From an uncultured Oscillospiraceae bacterium (GTDB taxonomy: Bacteria > Bacillota > Clostridia > Oscillospirales > Oscillospiraceae): a DNA stretch of 64,000 nt. Of the stretch, positions 32,352-41,800 are shown piece after piece. Each line of letters starts with the position of its first letter. Position 1 is the stretch's first letter. The stretch is taken from the NCBI GenBank assembly GCA_934623575.1, contig CAKTVL010000009.1, positions 1-64,000 of the forward strand, read 5' to 3'. The notes under the pieces were generated by a model. It did no database searches. It was not told where the DNA came from and saw nothing but the letters and a program-made list of their open reading frames with translations. The translations under genes and the position numbers were made by a program.

Positions 32352-33161
32352 ATGTATCTGGCGGACTATCACACCCACTCGGCCACGTCGCCGGACGGAC
32401 AGCTGACGGTGAGTCAGCTGGCGGAGGCGGCGGTGCAGGCGGGACTGGATGAAATCTGCGTCACCGATCATGTGGACACGGTGCTCTGGGGCGACCATCG
32501 GCCAAGGGAGAGCTTCGACTGGTCCCGGCTGCTGCGGGAGCTGCCGGAGGCGCGGGAGAAGTATGCCGGTCGGCTGGTGATCCGGCTGGGCGCGGAGCTG
32601 GGCGAGGCGCCCATGGGCTTCGACCGGGCGGAGAGGCTGCTGGCGGAGGCGCCGGGGCTGGACTTCGTCATAGGCTCCGTGCATATGGCGGGAGAAAAAT
32701 TTCAGCATTTTGATCTGTATTACATTGAAAAAAGCAGCGAAACGTATTATCATAGGGTCATAGACAGCTATCTGGAGGATGTACTGCGGCTGGCCAGGTG
32801 GGGGAAATTCAGCGTGCTGGGCCACCTGACGCTGCCGCTGCGGTACATGAATGAGAATCTGGGCGAGCGGATGACCTTCGAGCAGCACTACGACCAGTGC
32901 CAGGAGATCTTCCGGACGCTGATCCAGAGCGGGTGCGGCATCGAGTGCAACACCAACCGGGGCAACACCCCCCTGCCGGACGCGCCGCTGCTGCGGATGT
33001 ATCGGGAGCTGGGCGGCGAGATCATCACCGTGGGCTCTGACGCGCACTCCGCCGAGTATGTGGGCTGCCATGTACGGGAGGGACAGGAGCTGCTGCGGCA
33101 GTGCGGATTCCGGTATTTCACCACCTTCGAGGGCGGAAAGCCCGCCTTCCGGAAGCTGTAA
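32352..33161 (+). CDS. PHP-domain histidinol-phosphatase family protein
   Basis: This 269-residue metal-dependent phosphoesterase has PHP motifs: DYHTHS at the N-terminus, CVTDHVD, the Glu of RLGAELGE, FVIGSVHM, a late ECNTNRGN and GSDAHS. HisK-type histidinol-phosphatases have this length. The lack of other his genes nearby leaves the substrate open. It is closely followed by rpiB. Confidence 0.85.
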   Translation: MYLADYHTHSATSPDGQLTVSQLAEAAVQAGLDEICVTDHVDTVLWGDHRPRESFDWSRLLRELPEAREKYAGRLVIRLGAELGEAPMGFDRAERLLAEAPGLDFVIGSVHMAGEKFQHFDLYYIEKSSETYYHRVIDSYLEDVLRLARWGKFSVLGHLTLPLRYMNENLGERMTFEQHYDQCQEIFRTLIQSGCGIECNTNRGNTPLPDAPLLRMYRELGGEIITVGSDAHSAEYVGCHVREGQELLRQCGFRYFTTFEGGKPAFRKL

Positions 33162-33183
33162 TATCGAAAAGGAGAACACGACC

Positions 33184-33618
33184 ATGAAAATTGCCATCGC
33201 CTGCGACCACGGCGGCTACCTGCTGAAGCAGGACATCCTCATCTGGCTGGAGGAGAACGGTATCGACTACGAGGACTTCGGATGCTACTCCACCGAGAGC
33301 GTGGACTATCCTGTGTTCGCCGAGAAGGCCGCCCGGGCGGTGGCTGACGGGACGTGCGAGAAGGGAATCGTCATCTGCACCACGGGCATCGGCGTCAGCA
33401 TCGCCGCCAACAAGGTGAAGGGCATCCGCTGCGCGCTGTGCACCGACAGTTTGCAGGCGGAGATGACCCGGCGGCACAACGACGCCAACATGATCGCGCT
33501 GGGCGCGGGCATCACCGGCGGCAATCTGGCCAAGCGGATGGTGGAGATCTTCCTGAACACGGAGTTCGAGGGCGGACGCCACGCGCGGCGCGTGGCGCTG
33601 GTGGACGCCATCCAGTAA
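33184..33618 (+). CDS. rpiB: ribose-5-phosphate isomerase B
   Basis: This 144-residue RpiB/LacAB-type sugar isomerase interconverts ribose 5-phosphate and ribulose 5-phosphate. Conserved stretches are IACDHGG, the active-site Cys region IVICTTGIGVSIAANKVKGIRCALC, and MTRRHNDANMIALGAG. ATG 33184 is preferred over a start inside the previous gene. Confidence 0.93.
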   Translation: MKIAIACDHGGYLLKQDILIWLEENGIDYEDFGCYSTESVDYPVFAEKAARAVADGTCEKGIVICTTGIGVSIAANKVKGIRCALCTDSLQAEMTRRHNDANMIALGAGITGGNLAKRMVEIFLNTEFEGGRHARRVALVDAIQ

Positions 33619-33661
33619 GCGCGTCGGGACAAGGTAAACGGGACTTTGTGAGGTAACGTCT

Positions 33662-34663
33662 ATGGCGACAAAGGGCTACAACAGCTACCGCGGACGGACG
33701 TCCGGAGGAAAGATCGCGCTGATCGTGGTGCTGGCACTGGTGCTGGTGGGCGCATTGGCCTATCTGGCATTGCAGGACTATGTGGTGTACGACGAGGCGG
33801 GCAACGCCAGGATCGAGCTGCCGTTCTTCCACAAAAAGAGCGAGGACCAGGGGGACGGTGCCCCCGGCGGCGACGCCCAGCGGGACGACATCGTGGACAC
33901 CGTGGCGCCGGAGCACCCCCACGTGGAGGTGGCGGCGCTGCACGGCACGCGGCTGCCGGACGACTGCCTGTGGTGGGGCGCGGACTACATCATGAATACG
34001 CTGGCACCGGAGGATCTGGTGCTGGCGGTGAAGCGCAGCACGGGCGGCATCACCTACGCCACCGGCGTGGAGACGCCCCAGGGCGTGGTGGTGGAGACCG
34101 GGCGGCCCATCGAGTGCCTGAACACGCTGCTGCAAAGCGGGCGGTACACCGTGGGACACCTGGCGTGCTTCCTGGACAGCGCCTACGCCCGGGCGCTACC
34201 GGAGACGGCGCTGGTCCGGGAGGACGGGCAGCTGTGGTACGACGGACAGGGGCAGGCGTGGCTGGACCCCACCAACGCGCAGGTGCTGCAGTACATCACG
34301 GCGCTGGTGAAGGAGTGCGGCGAGCTGGGCTTTAAGGAGGTACTGCTGGACTGGTTCTGCTATCCGGCGGACACCACGGGTGCGGCTAATATCGCGCCGG
34401 ACAAGGCCCAGGCGCTGGCGGACTTCGCGGAAAAGCTGCGCGCGGCGCTGCCGGAGGGCGTGGCTCTGTCGGTGGTGGTGCGGGGCACGGAGAGCCTGAG
34501 CATCACGCAGCAGGCGGAGCTGTTTGACCGGCTGTATATGCCGGCGGACGGCGATCTGGCGGCGGTAAAGGCGGCGCTGCCCGCGGGCTACGACCCGGAG
34601 ACCCGGGTGGTGGCTATGACGGCGGAGGCGGCGCAGAGCGGAAGCTATATGATCGTACAGTGA
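33662..34663 (+). CDS. membrane-anchored putative glycoside hydrolase-like protein
   Basis: This 333-residue protein has a cytoplasmic basic N-terminus, one membrane helix (KIALIVVLALVLVGALAYLAL, about 17-37) and an extracytoplasmic domain with TIM-barrel-like segments (YIMNTLAPEDLVLAVKRSTGG, WLDPTNAQVLQYITALVKECGELGFKEVLLDWFCYP). The last resembles the strand of the putative glycoside hydrolase family DUF4015 where acidic residues are catalytic. Wall glycan processing is possible but not shown. It ends at a strong terminator. Confidence 0.6.
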   Translation: MATKGYNSYRGRTSGGKIALIVVLALVLVGALAYLALQDYVVYDEAGNARIELPFFHKKSEDQGDGAPGGDAQRDDIVDTVAPEHPHVEVAALHGTRLPDDCLWWGADYIMNTLAPEDLVLAVKRSTGGITYATGVETPQGVVVETGRPIECLNTLLQSGRYTVGHLACFLDSAYARALPETALVREDGQLWYDGQGQAWLDPTNAQVLQYITALVKECGELGFKEVLLDWFCYPADTTGAANIAPDKAQALADFAEKLRAALPEGVALSVVVRGTESLSITQQAELFDRLYMPADGDLAAVKAALPAGYDPETRVVAMTAEAAQSGSYMIVQ

Positions 34664-34665
34664 AG

Positions 34666-34710
34666 AAAAAGCCCGGCAGGACGGCGGATAGCCGTCCTGC
34701 CGGGTTTTTT
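34666..34710 (+). terminator. strong rho-independent terminator
   Basis: CCCGGCAGGACGGC pairs with GCCGTCCTGCCGGG around GGATA, followed by six T. Confidence 0.92.
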
Positions 34711-35013
34711 GTGGGGGGAGCGCAGAGGGGCTTCGGTGAGTCCGTAGGGGCCGGCGTCCTCGACGGCCCATCCCGAATGATGCCACCGGCCCATTGCTCA
34801 ACGCTGTCGGTCCAAAGGACTGTGCCCCGTTCTCTTTCCGCTACCGCTTCGCTGCCGCTGCCCCGTGCCACGGTCCGGCTTTGTTGTTCTACCGTTTCGG
34901 GCGAACCCCTCAAGGGGAAGGCTTTTGGGTGCGTGCGGCAGCAATAGTGCGAACTGCTCAAGGGGAAGGCAAAGGGGATCCCGCGACTGCGGGGGCCAGA
35001 GGGGACGAAAAGA
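34711..35013. other. non-coding stretch with internal repeats
   Basis: No convincing gene is seen. The segment CTCAAGGGGAAGGC occurs twice (near 34907 and 34958), and pyrimidine-rich runs and short inverted repeats are present. It resembles dispersed intergenic repeat DNA. Confidence 0.4.
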
Positions 35014-35046
35014 AAACGGGAAGCACTGGGTGAGTGCTTCCCGTTT
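35014..35046. terminator. terminator downstream of zinc-ribbon membrane gene
   Basis: AAACGGGAAGCACT pairs with AGTGCTTCCCGTTT around a five-base loop, with A-rich bases on the left giving Ts on the minus strand. Confidence 0.75.
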
Positions 35047-35064
35047 GGGGGTGCTTGAGCTGCG

Positions 35065-35673
35065 TTATTCCTGGGGGGCGTCGGACTGGGGGGCGGTGCA
35101 GTGGGGGCAGACGCCGTTTTCCAGCTTGGCGCCGCACTGGCCGCAGAAGTTGGCGCTCTGGGCAGGGGCGGCGCTCTGCGCTGCCTGCGCTGCCTTGGCA
35201 GCCTTGCGCTGGCGGGCGGCCTCGCGCAGCTCCTCCACGGCGGAGCCGTTGAACACGTCGCCCTCGTCCTTGCCGGTCTGGTCGGCCAGCTTGCGGTTGA
35301 TGGAGATCACGTTTTTCAGCAGCAGGATGGCCATCATCATCAGCTCATAGCTGAGGCGGATCACGATGGGGCCGAGAAGGATGATCAGCAGGCCGATGCC
35401 GCCCATCCAGACGCGCTCGCCGGTCCAGTAGTTGTACTCGGTGCGGAACAGCATCAGCACGCCGAAGAGGATGGTGGCGGCGGTGGTGAAGATGTACAGC
35501 GCCTGGAGGATCTTCTCCACCATCAGATACTTGAAGTTGCAGGTATCGTGGAGGAATTTGCCGAAGGCGCCCAGCTGCGGCCGCTTCTTCTCCGGAACGA
35601 TGAAGATGAAGGCCAGAACGGTGGCCACCAGCGCCAGCACGGCGGCGATGATGAGCATGGTACCCTGATTCAT
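35065..35673 (-). CDS. DUF4282-like membrane protein with C-terminal zinc ribbon
   Basis: This 202-residue protein has an N-terminal helix (MLIIAAVLALVATVLAFIFIV), then two further membrane helices (about 55-78 and 92-118) with YNYWTGERVWMGGIG between them, a charged helical linker rich in Ala and Lys, and a C-terminal zinc ribbon CGQCGAKLENGVCPHC. The middle part resembles DUF4282. Function is unknown. It is a single-gene unit with a terminator at each side. Confidence 0.6.
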   Translation of the reverse strand: MNQGTMLIIAAVLALVATVLAFIFIVPEKKRPQLGAFGKFLHDTCNFKYLMVEKILQALYIFTTAATILFGVLMLFRTEYNYWTGERVWMGGIGLLIILLGPIVIRLSYELMMMAILLLKNVISINRKLADQTGKDEGDVFNGSAVEELREAARQRKAAKAAQAAQSAAPAQSANFCGQCGAKLENGVCPHCTAPQSDAPQE

Positions 35674-35774
35674 AGAGTCTCTCTCCTTTTCTATGTATGG
35701 ATGATTTTACTATACCGGGAAACGCGGGGCGTGTCAAGACGGCGGGGGCAAACGGCGGGGCGGAAAGGGGCAGA

Positions 35775-35806
35775 AAAATACCCGGCGGGAGCCGGGTATT
35801 TTTGTG
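35775..35806. terminator. bidirectional terminator after butyrate kinase gene
   Basis: AAAAATACCCGGC pairs with GCCGGGTATTTTT around GGGA. Confidence 0.88.
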
Positions 35807-35815
35807 GGAACAGAC

Positions 35816-36907
35816 TTACTTGTTGTCGTCGGGACGGGGGCGGCGGTACTCCTGGGCCTTCTCCTCGCCCTTCAGGACGCGCAGGGCACCCTGGGCCAGG
35901 GCCAGCAGCTCATCTTCACCGGGATAGACGGTGATGGGAGCGATCCAGCCGACCATCTCGGAGATGGCGTCCACGGTCTCCTTGCCGTAGGCGATGCCGC
36001 CGGTGAGGATGATCTGGTCCACCTTGCCGTGCATGACGGCGGCCATGGAGCCGATCTCCTTGCCGATCTGGTAGTGGAAGGCATCCACCACGCCGGCGAT
36101 CTTCTTATCGTGCTCGGCCTGCGCCAGCAGATAGCGCATATCGTTGGAGCCGGTGTAGGCCACCAGACCGCCGCGGCCGGAGAGCATGCGGTGCATCTCC
36201 CCCTCAGTGTACTTGCCGGAGAAGCACTGCTTCACCAGCTGACCGGTGGGCAGAGAGCCAGAGCGCTCGGGAGAGAAGGGACCCTCGCCGTCCAGCGCGT
36301 TCTGGGTGTCCACCACGCTGCCCTTGACATGGGCGCCGATGGAAACGCCGCCGCCCATGTGGCAGACGATGAGGTTCAGATCCTCATATTTCTTGCCCTG
36401 CTCCTTGGCGAAGCGCTTGGCCACGGCCTTCTGGTTCAGAGCGTGGAAAATGCTGACGCGCTGGAACAGGGGGTGGCCGGCATAGCGGGCCACGTCTGCC
36501 ATTTCATCGATGACCACAGGGTCGACGATGTAGGAGGGGATGCCCAGCTCGTCGCCGATCTCGCGGGCGATCAGGCCGCCCAGATTGGAGGCGTGCTGCC
36601 CCTGCACGCCGATGGTGCAGTCCGTGACCATGTTGTCATTGACAGCGTATGTGCCGCCGCGAATGGGACGCAGCAGGCCGCCGCGGCCGGAGACGGCGGA
36701 CAGGGTGCGGGCGTCGAAGCCCTGCTCGCGCAGCGCCTTCATTACCAGGTCGCGGCGCCAGTCCTTCTGGGCGGGGATGGTGTTGAACTGGGCGATGTCC
36801 TCTGCGCTGTGGCGCAGGGTCTTGTCAAACAGCAGCGTCTCGTCCTCGTATACACCGATCTTGGTGGAGGTGGAGCCGGGGTTGACCACAAGAATTCTGA
36901 AAGACAC
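35816..36907 (-). CDS. buk: butyrate kinase
   Basis: This enzyme of about 363 residues interconverts butyryl phosphate and butyrate with ADP/ATP, the last step of butyrate formation when paired with phosphotransbutyrylase. ASKHA-type motifs are [50 protein letters not shown] and [10 protein letters not shown] prefer the GTG start because AGGAGG lies just upstream. Upstream in-frame codons encode an unlikely basic leader. No ptb gene lies next to it in this window. Confidence 0.92.
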   Translation of the reverse strand: MSFRILVVNPGSTSTKIGVYEDETLLFDKTLRHSAEDIAQFNTIPAQKDWRRDLVMKALREQGFDARTLSAVSGRGGLLRPIRGGTYAVNDNMVTDCTIGVQGQHASNLGGLIAREIGDELGIPSYIVDPVVIDEMADVARYAGHPLFQRVSIFHALNQKAVAKRFAKEQGKKYEDLNLIVCHMGGGVSIGAHVKGSVVDTQNALDGEGPFSPERSGSLPTGQLVKQCFSGKYTEGEMHRMLSGRGGLVAYTGSNDMRYLLAQAEHDKKIAGVVDAFHYQIGKEIGSMAAVMHGKVDQIILTGGIAYGKETVDAISEMVGWIAPITVYPGEDELLALAQGALRVLKGEEKAQEYRRPRPDDNK

Positions 36908-37053
36908 GATCGTTTTCCTCCTATGCTCTTTTCTTCTGCTCTTTTTGCTCCGCGGTAGGGCGGGTGAGATCAATATCCTCTATTATACAGAATCCGGGGC
37001 CGTCTGTAAATGGCTTTTTGCGTAAAAAGTGCGGGGTTTTGCGGGAGGCCAGA

Positions 37054-37082
37054 TTGACAAAGGGGACAGGATGGGCTAAAAT
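37054..37082 (+). promoter_or_regulatory. promoter of metG
   Basis: TTGACA (37054-37059) and TAAAAT (37077-37082) with a 17-bp spacer. A short leader hairpin (CCGTCC/GGACGG near 37103-37123) precedes the ribosome site. I see no T-box. Confidence 0.75.
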
Positions 37083-37136
37083 GTAGCTTGTGATTTTATA
37101 CCGTCCTTCCATTCGGGACGGAGAAAGGGAGATCCT

Positions 37137-39101
37137 ATGGAGAAGCAGAAGTTTTATATCACCACGCCGATCTACTACCCCTCGGACAAGCTGCACATCG
37201 GCCACAGCTACTGCACCGTGGCCACCGACGCCATCGCGCGGTATAAGCGTTTGCAGGGCTACGACGTGATGTTTCTGACCGGCACCGACGAGCACGGCCA
37301 GAAGATCGAGACCAAGGCCAAGGAGGCCGGCATGACGCCCCAGGCCTTCGTGGACAACATCGTGGAGGGCGAGCGGGGCATTCTGGACCTGTGGAAGCTG
37401 ATGAACATCAGCAACGACCGGTTCATCCGCACCACCGACGACTATCACTGCGAGGCCGTGCAGAAGATCTTCAAGAAGATGTACGACAACGGCGATATCT
37501 ACAAGGGCGCGTACAAGGGCAAGTACTGCACGCCCTGCGAGAGCTTCTGGACCGAGAGCCAACTGGTGGACGGCAAGTGCCCCGACTGCGGCCGCGAGGT
37601 ACACGACGCTGAGGAGGAGGCCTATTTCTTCCGGCTGAGCAAGTACGCTGACCGAGTGCAGCACCTGCTGGAGGACACGGACTTTTTGCAGCCCCGCTCC
37701 CGCGTCAACGAGATGGTGAATAACTTCATCAAGCCGGGTCTGGAGGACCTGTGCGTCTCCCGCACCAGCTTCAGCTGGGGCATCCCGGTGGACTTTGATC
37801 CCGGCCACGTGGTGTACGTCTGGGTGGACGCGCTGTTCAACTACTGCACGGCCCTGGGACTGGACAACGACCGCTATCACGACTTTGACAAGTACTGGCC
37901 CGCCGACTATCACATCGTGGGCAAGGAGATCGTGCGCTTCCACAGCATCATCTGGCCTGCCATGCTGATGAGCGTGGGTCTGCCCCTGCCCAAGCACGTC
38001 TACGGCCACGGCTGGCTGGTGATCGACGGCGGCAAGATGAGCAAATCCAAGGGCAACGTGGTGGACCCCTACGCCCTGTCGGAGATGTTCGGCGTGGACG
38101 CCCTGCGGTTCTTCCTGCTGCGGACGTTCCCCTTCGGCAGCGACGGCAACTTCAGCAATGAGCTGCTGATCGGCACCATCAACACCGACCTGGCCAACAA
38201 GCTGGGCAATCTGGTCAGCCGCACCACCGGCATGGCGGAGAAGTACTTCGGCGGCAAACTGCCCGCGGAGCGGGAGGATGCGCCGGAGGACTGCGAGCTG
38301 AAGAAGGCGGCCTGCGCCCTGCGGGACCGCTATCAGGCGGAGATGGACAAGCTGCAGCTGCAGAACGGCATCGACGAGGTGTTCAAGGTCGTCGACCGGG
38401 CCAACAAGTATATCGACGAGACGGCCCCCTGGGCGCTGGGCAAGGACGAGAGCAAGCGCGCGCGGCTGGCGGCGGTGCTGTACAACCTGCTGGAGACCAT
38501 CCGCATTTGCACCACCCTCTTGCAGCCGGTGATGCCGGAGACCTGCGGCAAGATCTTCGACAAGCTGGGCGCGGACGAGAGCTGCCGCAGCTGGGACAAC
38601 GCCAGCGTGTGGGGCGTGCTGAGCGAGGGCGCGGTGATCTCCAAGGGCGAGAATCTGTTCCCCCGCATCGACACCGAGGAGGCCCTGGCCAAGCTGGAGG
38701 CCATGCAGGAGGCCCAGAAGAAGGCCGCGCTGCCTGAGCTGGAGCTGGAGCCCTATGTGGAGCAGGAGGTGGACTTTGACACGTTCCTGAAGTCCGACTT
38801 CCGGGCGGTGAAGATCAAGAACTGCGAGGCGGTGAAGAAGAGCGACAAGCTGCTGAAGTTCACCCTGGACGACGGCAGCGGCACCGACCGCATCATCCTG
38901 TCCGGTATCCACCACTACTACGAGCCGGAGCAGCTGATCGGCAAGACGGCTATCGCCATTCTGAACCTGCCGCCCCGGAAGATGATGGGCATCCCCTCCT
39001 GCGGCATGCTGATCTCCGCCGTACACAAGGAGAAGGGCGAGGAGAAGCTGCATCTGATGCTGATCGACGACAGCGTGCCCGCCGGCGCCAAGCTGTGCTG
39101 A
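37137..39101 (+). CDS. metG: methionyl-tRNA synthetase
   Basis: This 654-residue enzyme charges tRNA-Met. It has the class I HIGH motif (LHIGHSYC), a zinc knuckle (CTPCESFW...CPDCGR), KMSKSKGN for the second signature, an anticodon-binding helical domain, and a C-terminal EMAP/Trbp111-like tRNA-binding domain (about 550-654, FDTFLKSDFRAVKI). The length fits the long form found in Firmicutes. Confidence 0.97.
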   Translation: MEKQKFYITTPIYYPSDKLHIGHSYCTVATDAIARYKRLQGYDVMFLTGTDEHGQKIETKAKEAGMTPQAFVDNIVEGERGILDLWKLMNISNDRFIRTTDDYHCEAVQKIFKKMYDNGDIYKGAYKGKYCTPCESFWTESQLVDGKCPDCGREVHDAEEEAYFFRLSKYADRVQHLLEDTDFLQPRSRVNEMVNNFIKPGLEDLCVSRTSFSWGIPVDFDPGHVVYVWVDALFNYCTALGLDNDRYHDFDKYWPADYHIVGKEIVRFHSIIWPAMLMSVGLPLPKHVYGHGWLVIDGGKMSKSKGNVVDPYALSEMFGVDALRFFLLRTFPFGSDGNFSNELLIGTINTDLANKLGNLVSRTTGMAEKYFGGKLPAEREDAPEDCELKKAACALRDRYQAEMDKLQLQNGIDEVFKVVDRANKYIDETAPWALGKDESKRARLAAVLYNLLETIRICTTLLQPVMPETCGKIFDKLGADESCRSWDNASVWGVLSEGAVISKGENLFPRIDTEEALAKLEAMQEAQKKAALPELELEPYVEQEVDFDTFLKSDFRAVKIKNCEAVKKSDKLLKFTLDDGSGTDRIILSGIHHYYEPEQLIGKTAIAILNLPPRKMMGIPSCGMLISAVHKEKGEEKLHLMLIDDSVPAGAKLC

Positions 39102-39141
39102 CAAGATAAAGCAAAAAAGAAAGCTTTTCGACAAGCTGGAC

Positions 39142-39177
39142 AAAAAAGAAAGACCCGTGCGGGTCTTTCTTTTTTGC
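39142..39177. terminator. bidirectional terminator between metG and MFS gene
   Basis: AAAAAAGAAAGACCC pairs with GGGTCTTTCTTTTTT around GTGC. Confidence 0.92.
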
Positions 39178-39193
39178 TTTGCGGTTTCAGGGG

Positions 39194-40414
39194 TCATTTG
39201 CGCTTCCGGTCGATGGCGGAGATGGCCAGGGAGCAGAGGACGCCCGCGGCGGCCAGGCCGATGATCAGGAAGAAGGTGCTGTTGTAGGAGCCGGAGGCGT
39301 CATACAGCGCGCCGGAGATGGTGCTGCCGAAGCTGGCGAAGATCAGGTTGCTGACGATCAGCGGGAAGTTCACCGGATAGTGGGTGGGGCCGAAATAGGC
39401 GCGGCAGAAGGCGGAGCAGGAGGGGGTGACGCCGGCATAGGCCAGGCCGCCCACCATGAAGCCCGCGATGACCAGGGGCACGCTGCGGCTGCCCAGGGCG
39501 GCCAGCAGCACGCCGGAGGCGGCCACGAACAGGACGTTCACCAGCTGCATGGACAGGCTGCGGCCGTATTTGTCGAACACGCCGCCGAAGAGCACGCGGC
39601 CCACGGCGTTGCAGATGGAGATCAGGCCCACGATGGTGGCCACGGAGGAGGCGGTCTGGTCGGCGCTGATCTCCCAGACGATGCCGCTGGCCTGAGAGAT
39701 CAGGGCCAGACCGGCGGCGCTGACAGCGATGGCCCAGACGTAGAACAGCCAGAAGGCGGGGCGGCGGAGCATCACGATGGGCTTACAGTCCTCCAGGGGC
39801 GCGGCCACGGCCCTGCCGCCCTTGCCGGCGGGGGCGGTGAAGTCCGCGCCGGGGGCCACGAAGAAGAAAGAGCACACCGCCAGCACCACGAAGCAGACGA
39901 CGCCCAGCACCAGGAAGCTGATGCGCCAGCCGCCCACGTCGGCGGGGGTCCAGGCCTGGTAGAGCTTGCCGATGAGGAAGCTGCCGCCGCCGAAGCCCAT
40001 CAGCAGCACGCCGGAGATCAGGCCCGGCTTGTCCGGGAACCAGCGCACCATGGTGCTCATAACGGCGTTGTAGCTGAGGCCGGAGCCAAGGCCGCACAGC
40101 ACCCCGAAGCCCAGATACAGCGTCAGCGGGGCGTGGCAGCGGCTGGCCAGAAAAAAGCCGGCCAGAAACAGCGCCGCGCCCAGGCGCACGGCATTTTTGG
40201 CGCTGAGCCTGCCGGAGAGCAGGCCGCACAGCAGGGAGCCGATGCAGAAGAAGATCATCACCAGGGTGAAGGTCAGGCTCAGCTGGGCCTTGGTCCAGGC
40301 GGTGAACTCCGCAGCGATGGGCGTGGACAGCACGCTCCAGGCGTAGACCAGCCCGGCAAACAGCAGCACGATCACGCCCGCGATGGCGTAGACCCAGCGG
40401 TTCAGTTGCTTCAT
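39194..40414 (-). CDS. OFA-family MFS transporter
   Basis: This 406-residue 12-helix MFS protein has the OFA (oxalate/formate antiporter) look: N-terminal AGVIVLLFAGLVYAWSVLSTPI, TLVMIFFCIGSLLCGLLSGRLS, and late GLISICNAVGRVLFGGVFDKYG. Members exchange small carboxylates. The substrate cannot be read. It is a single-gene unit. Confidence 0.85.
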   Translation of the reverse strand: MKQLNRWVYAIAGVIVLLFAGLVYAWSVLSTPIAAEFTAWTKAQLSLTFTLVMIFFCIGSLLCGLLSGRLSAKNAVRLGAALFLAGFFLASRCHAPLTLYLGFGVLCGLGSGLSYNAVMSTMVRWFPDKPGLISGVLLMGFGGGSFLIGKLYQAWTPADVGGWRISFLVLGVVCFVVLAVCSFFFVAPGADFTAPAGKGGRAVAAPLEDCKPIVMLRRPAFWLFYVWAIAVSAAGLALISQASGIVWEISADQTASSVATIVGLISICNAVGRVLFGGVFDKYGRSLSMQLVNVLFVAASGVLLAALGSRSVPLVIAGFMVGGLAYAGVTPSCSAFCRAYFGPTHYPVNFPLIVSNLIFASFGSTISGALYDASGSYNSTFFLIIGLAAAGVLCSLAISAIDRKRK

Positions 40415-40533
40415 AGGGGGTACCTCCGATGTTCGATATACTTTGTTCCGAATTTAGTGTATCGAATGATTCGGCAAAAGACAAGAAGGAATTTCCGTGG
40501 GGCGGACGGGTTTTCCGATAGCCGCGGCGGAGA

Positions 40534-40562
40534 AAAACGCCCCCGGCAGGGCCGGGGGCGCT
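40534..40562 (-). terminator. terminator after tatD
   Basis: CGCCCCCGGC pairs with GCCGGGGGCG around a short loop, followed on the minus strand by TTTTTC. Confidence 0.8.
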
Positions 40563-40579
40563 CGGCTTATCAGAAGGGG

Positions 40580-41347
40580 TCATTCCGCGATGCGGAACAG
40601 GCGCTTGCCGTTTTCCAGCGTGGCGTGGGCCAGCTGCTCCACGGGGAGGTGCTTCCACTCCGCCAGCTTTTCCGCCACCAGGCGGACGTAGGACGAGTCG
40701 TTGCGCTGGCCGCGGTAGGGCACCGGGGTCATGTAGGGGCTGTCCGTCTCGATGAGCATCCGGTCCAGGGGGGTGACGGCGGCCACCTCCGGGGCGCGGC
40801 GGGCGTTCTTGTAGGTGACGGGGCCGTCGAAGCCCAGGTACCAGCCCAGGTCCAGCAGCTCCCTGGCCATCTCCGGGCTGCCGGAAAAGCAGTGGAACAC
40901 CCCGGTGACGCCGGGGAACTCCCGGACGACGGCCAGAGAATCGGCGTGGGCGTCCCGGTCGTGGAAGATCACCGGCAGGTGCAGCTCCCGGGCCAGGGAC
41001 AGCTGGGCGCGCAGCACCTGCTGCTGGAAGTCCCGGGGCGGGTTCTCGTCCCAGTAGTAGTCCAGGCCGATCTCGCCGATGGCCACCACCTTGGGCTGCT
41101 GGGCCAGGGCGCGCAGGGCGTCGATGTCCGCCGGGGTGAAGCCGGCGCAGTTCTCCGGGTGGATGCCCACGGCGGCGTAGACGTGGGGGTACTCCGCGGC
41201 GTAGGACACCGCCTTGCGGGAGCTTTCCAGGTCGCAGCCGGGGTCGATCACCAGAGAGACGCCCCGCTCCGGCAGGCTCTCCAGCAGCAGCGCGCGGTCC
41301 GGGTCGAAGGCCTGGTCGTCATAGTGGGCATGGGTGTCAAACAGCAC
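40580..41347 (-). CDS. tatD: TatD-family metal-dependent hydrolase
   Basis: This 255-residue TIM-barrel nuclease-like hydrolase has DTHAHYDD at the N-terminus, IGEIGLDYYW, LPVIFHDRDAHAD, FHCFSGS and LIETDSPYMTP, all carrying metal-binding residues. TatD proteins degrade DNA ends. It is three bases from the downstream monooxygenase-like gene on the same strand. Confidence 0.93.
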   Translation of the reverse strand: MLFDTHAHYDDQAFDPDRALLLESLPERGVSLVIDPGCDLESSRKAVSYAAEYPHVYAAVGIHPENCAGFTPADIDALRALAQQPKVVAIGEIGLDYYWDENPPRDFQQQVLRAQLSLARELHLPVIFHDRDAHADSLAVVREFPGVTGVFHCFSGSPEMARELLDLGWYLGFDGPVTYKNARRAPEVAAVTPLDRMLIETDSPYMTPVPYRGQRNDSSYVRLVAEKLAEWKHLPVEQLAHATLENGKRLFRIAE

Positions 41348-41350
41348 GGC

Positions 41351-41647
41351 TCACGCCTCCAGATGGACCTTGCCCAGGGTGGTGCTGTCCACATACTGTT
41401 CCTTGATGGCCCTCAGGCGGGCCATGTGGGGCTGCTGCATGTGGACGCGCTGGTGCTCGGCGCTCTGCCAGCGCTCGATGAGCAGCAGCTCGTTTTCGTC
41501 CTGGGCGGAGAAGTAGTAGTCATAGGCCAGGCAGCCGGACTCGTTGCGGATGAGGGTCAGGATGCCCTCCTCCACCACCTGGCGGACGAAGGCCTCGCGG
41601 CCGCCGGGCTTGGCGTGATAGCGGACATAGAGAATGAGTTCTTTCAT
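41351..41647 (-). CDS. antibiotic biosynthesis monooxygenase (ABM)-domain protein
   Basis: This 98-residue single ferredoxin-like domain starts LILYVRYHAKPGGREAFVRQVVE, with CLAYDYYFSAQDENELLLIERWQS and a late VHMQQPHMARL. It has the pattern of putative quinol monooxygenases such as YgiN. It is the first gene of a pair with tatD. The substrate is unknown. Confidence 0.85.
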   Translation of the reverse strand: MKELILYVRYHAKPGGREAFVRQVVEEGILTLIRNESGCLAYDYYFSAQDENELLLIERWQSAEHQRVHMQQPHMARLRAIKEQYVDSTTLGKVHLEA

Positions 41648-41800
41648 AAGGACACCTCCGATGCTTTTTTCCTATTGTAGCACGGCGGGGCGGCGGGTGC
41701 AAATTTTTTGCTGCCGCGGCGGAAGAAAATCATTTACAAGGCGTATAATTTAGGGTATACTTTACGGGCTGTATAAAAATTTTGGATGGGTGGAGAGAGA

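Noticed and set aside
37083-37136. T-box leader upstream of metG
   Set aside because: The leader is too short and lacks the T-box motif and specifier stem. Only one small hairpin is present.
36921-39197. 758-codon minus-strand open frame across metG
   Set aside because: It is antisense to a certain metG gene and has no domain.
39179-41680. 833-codon plus-strand open frame across the OFA and tatD genes
   Set aside because: Low-complexity antisense translation of well-supported minus-strand genes.
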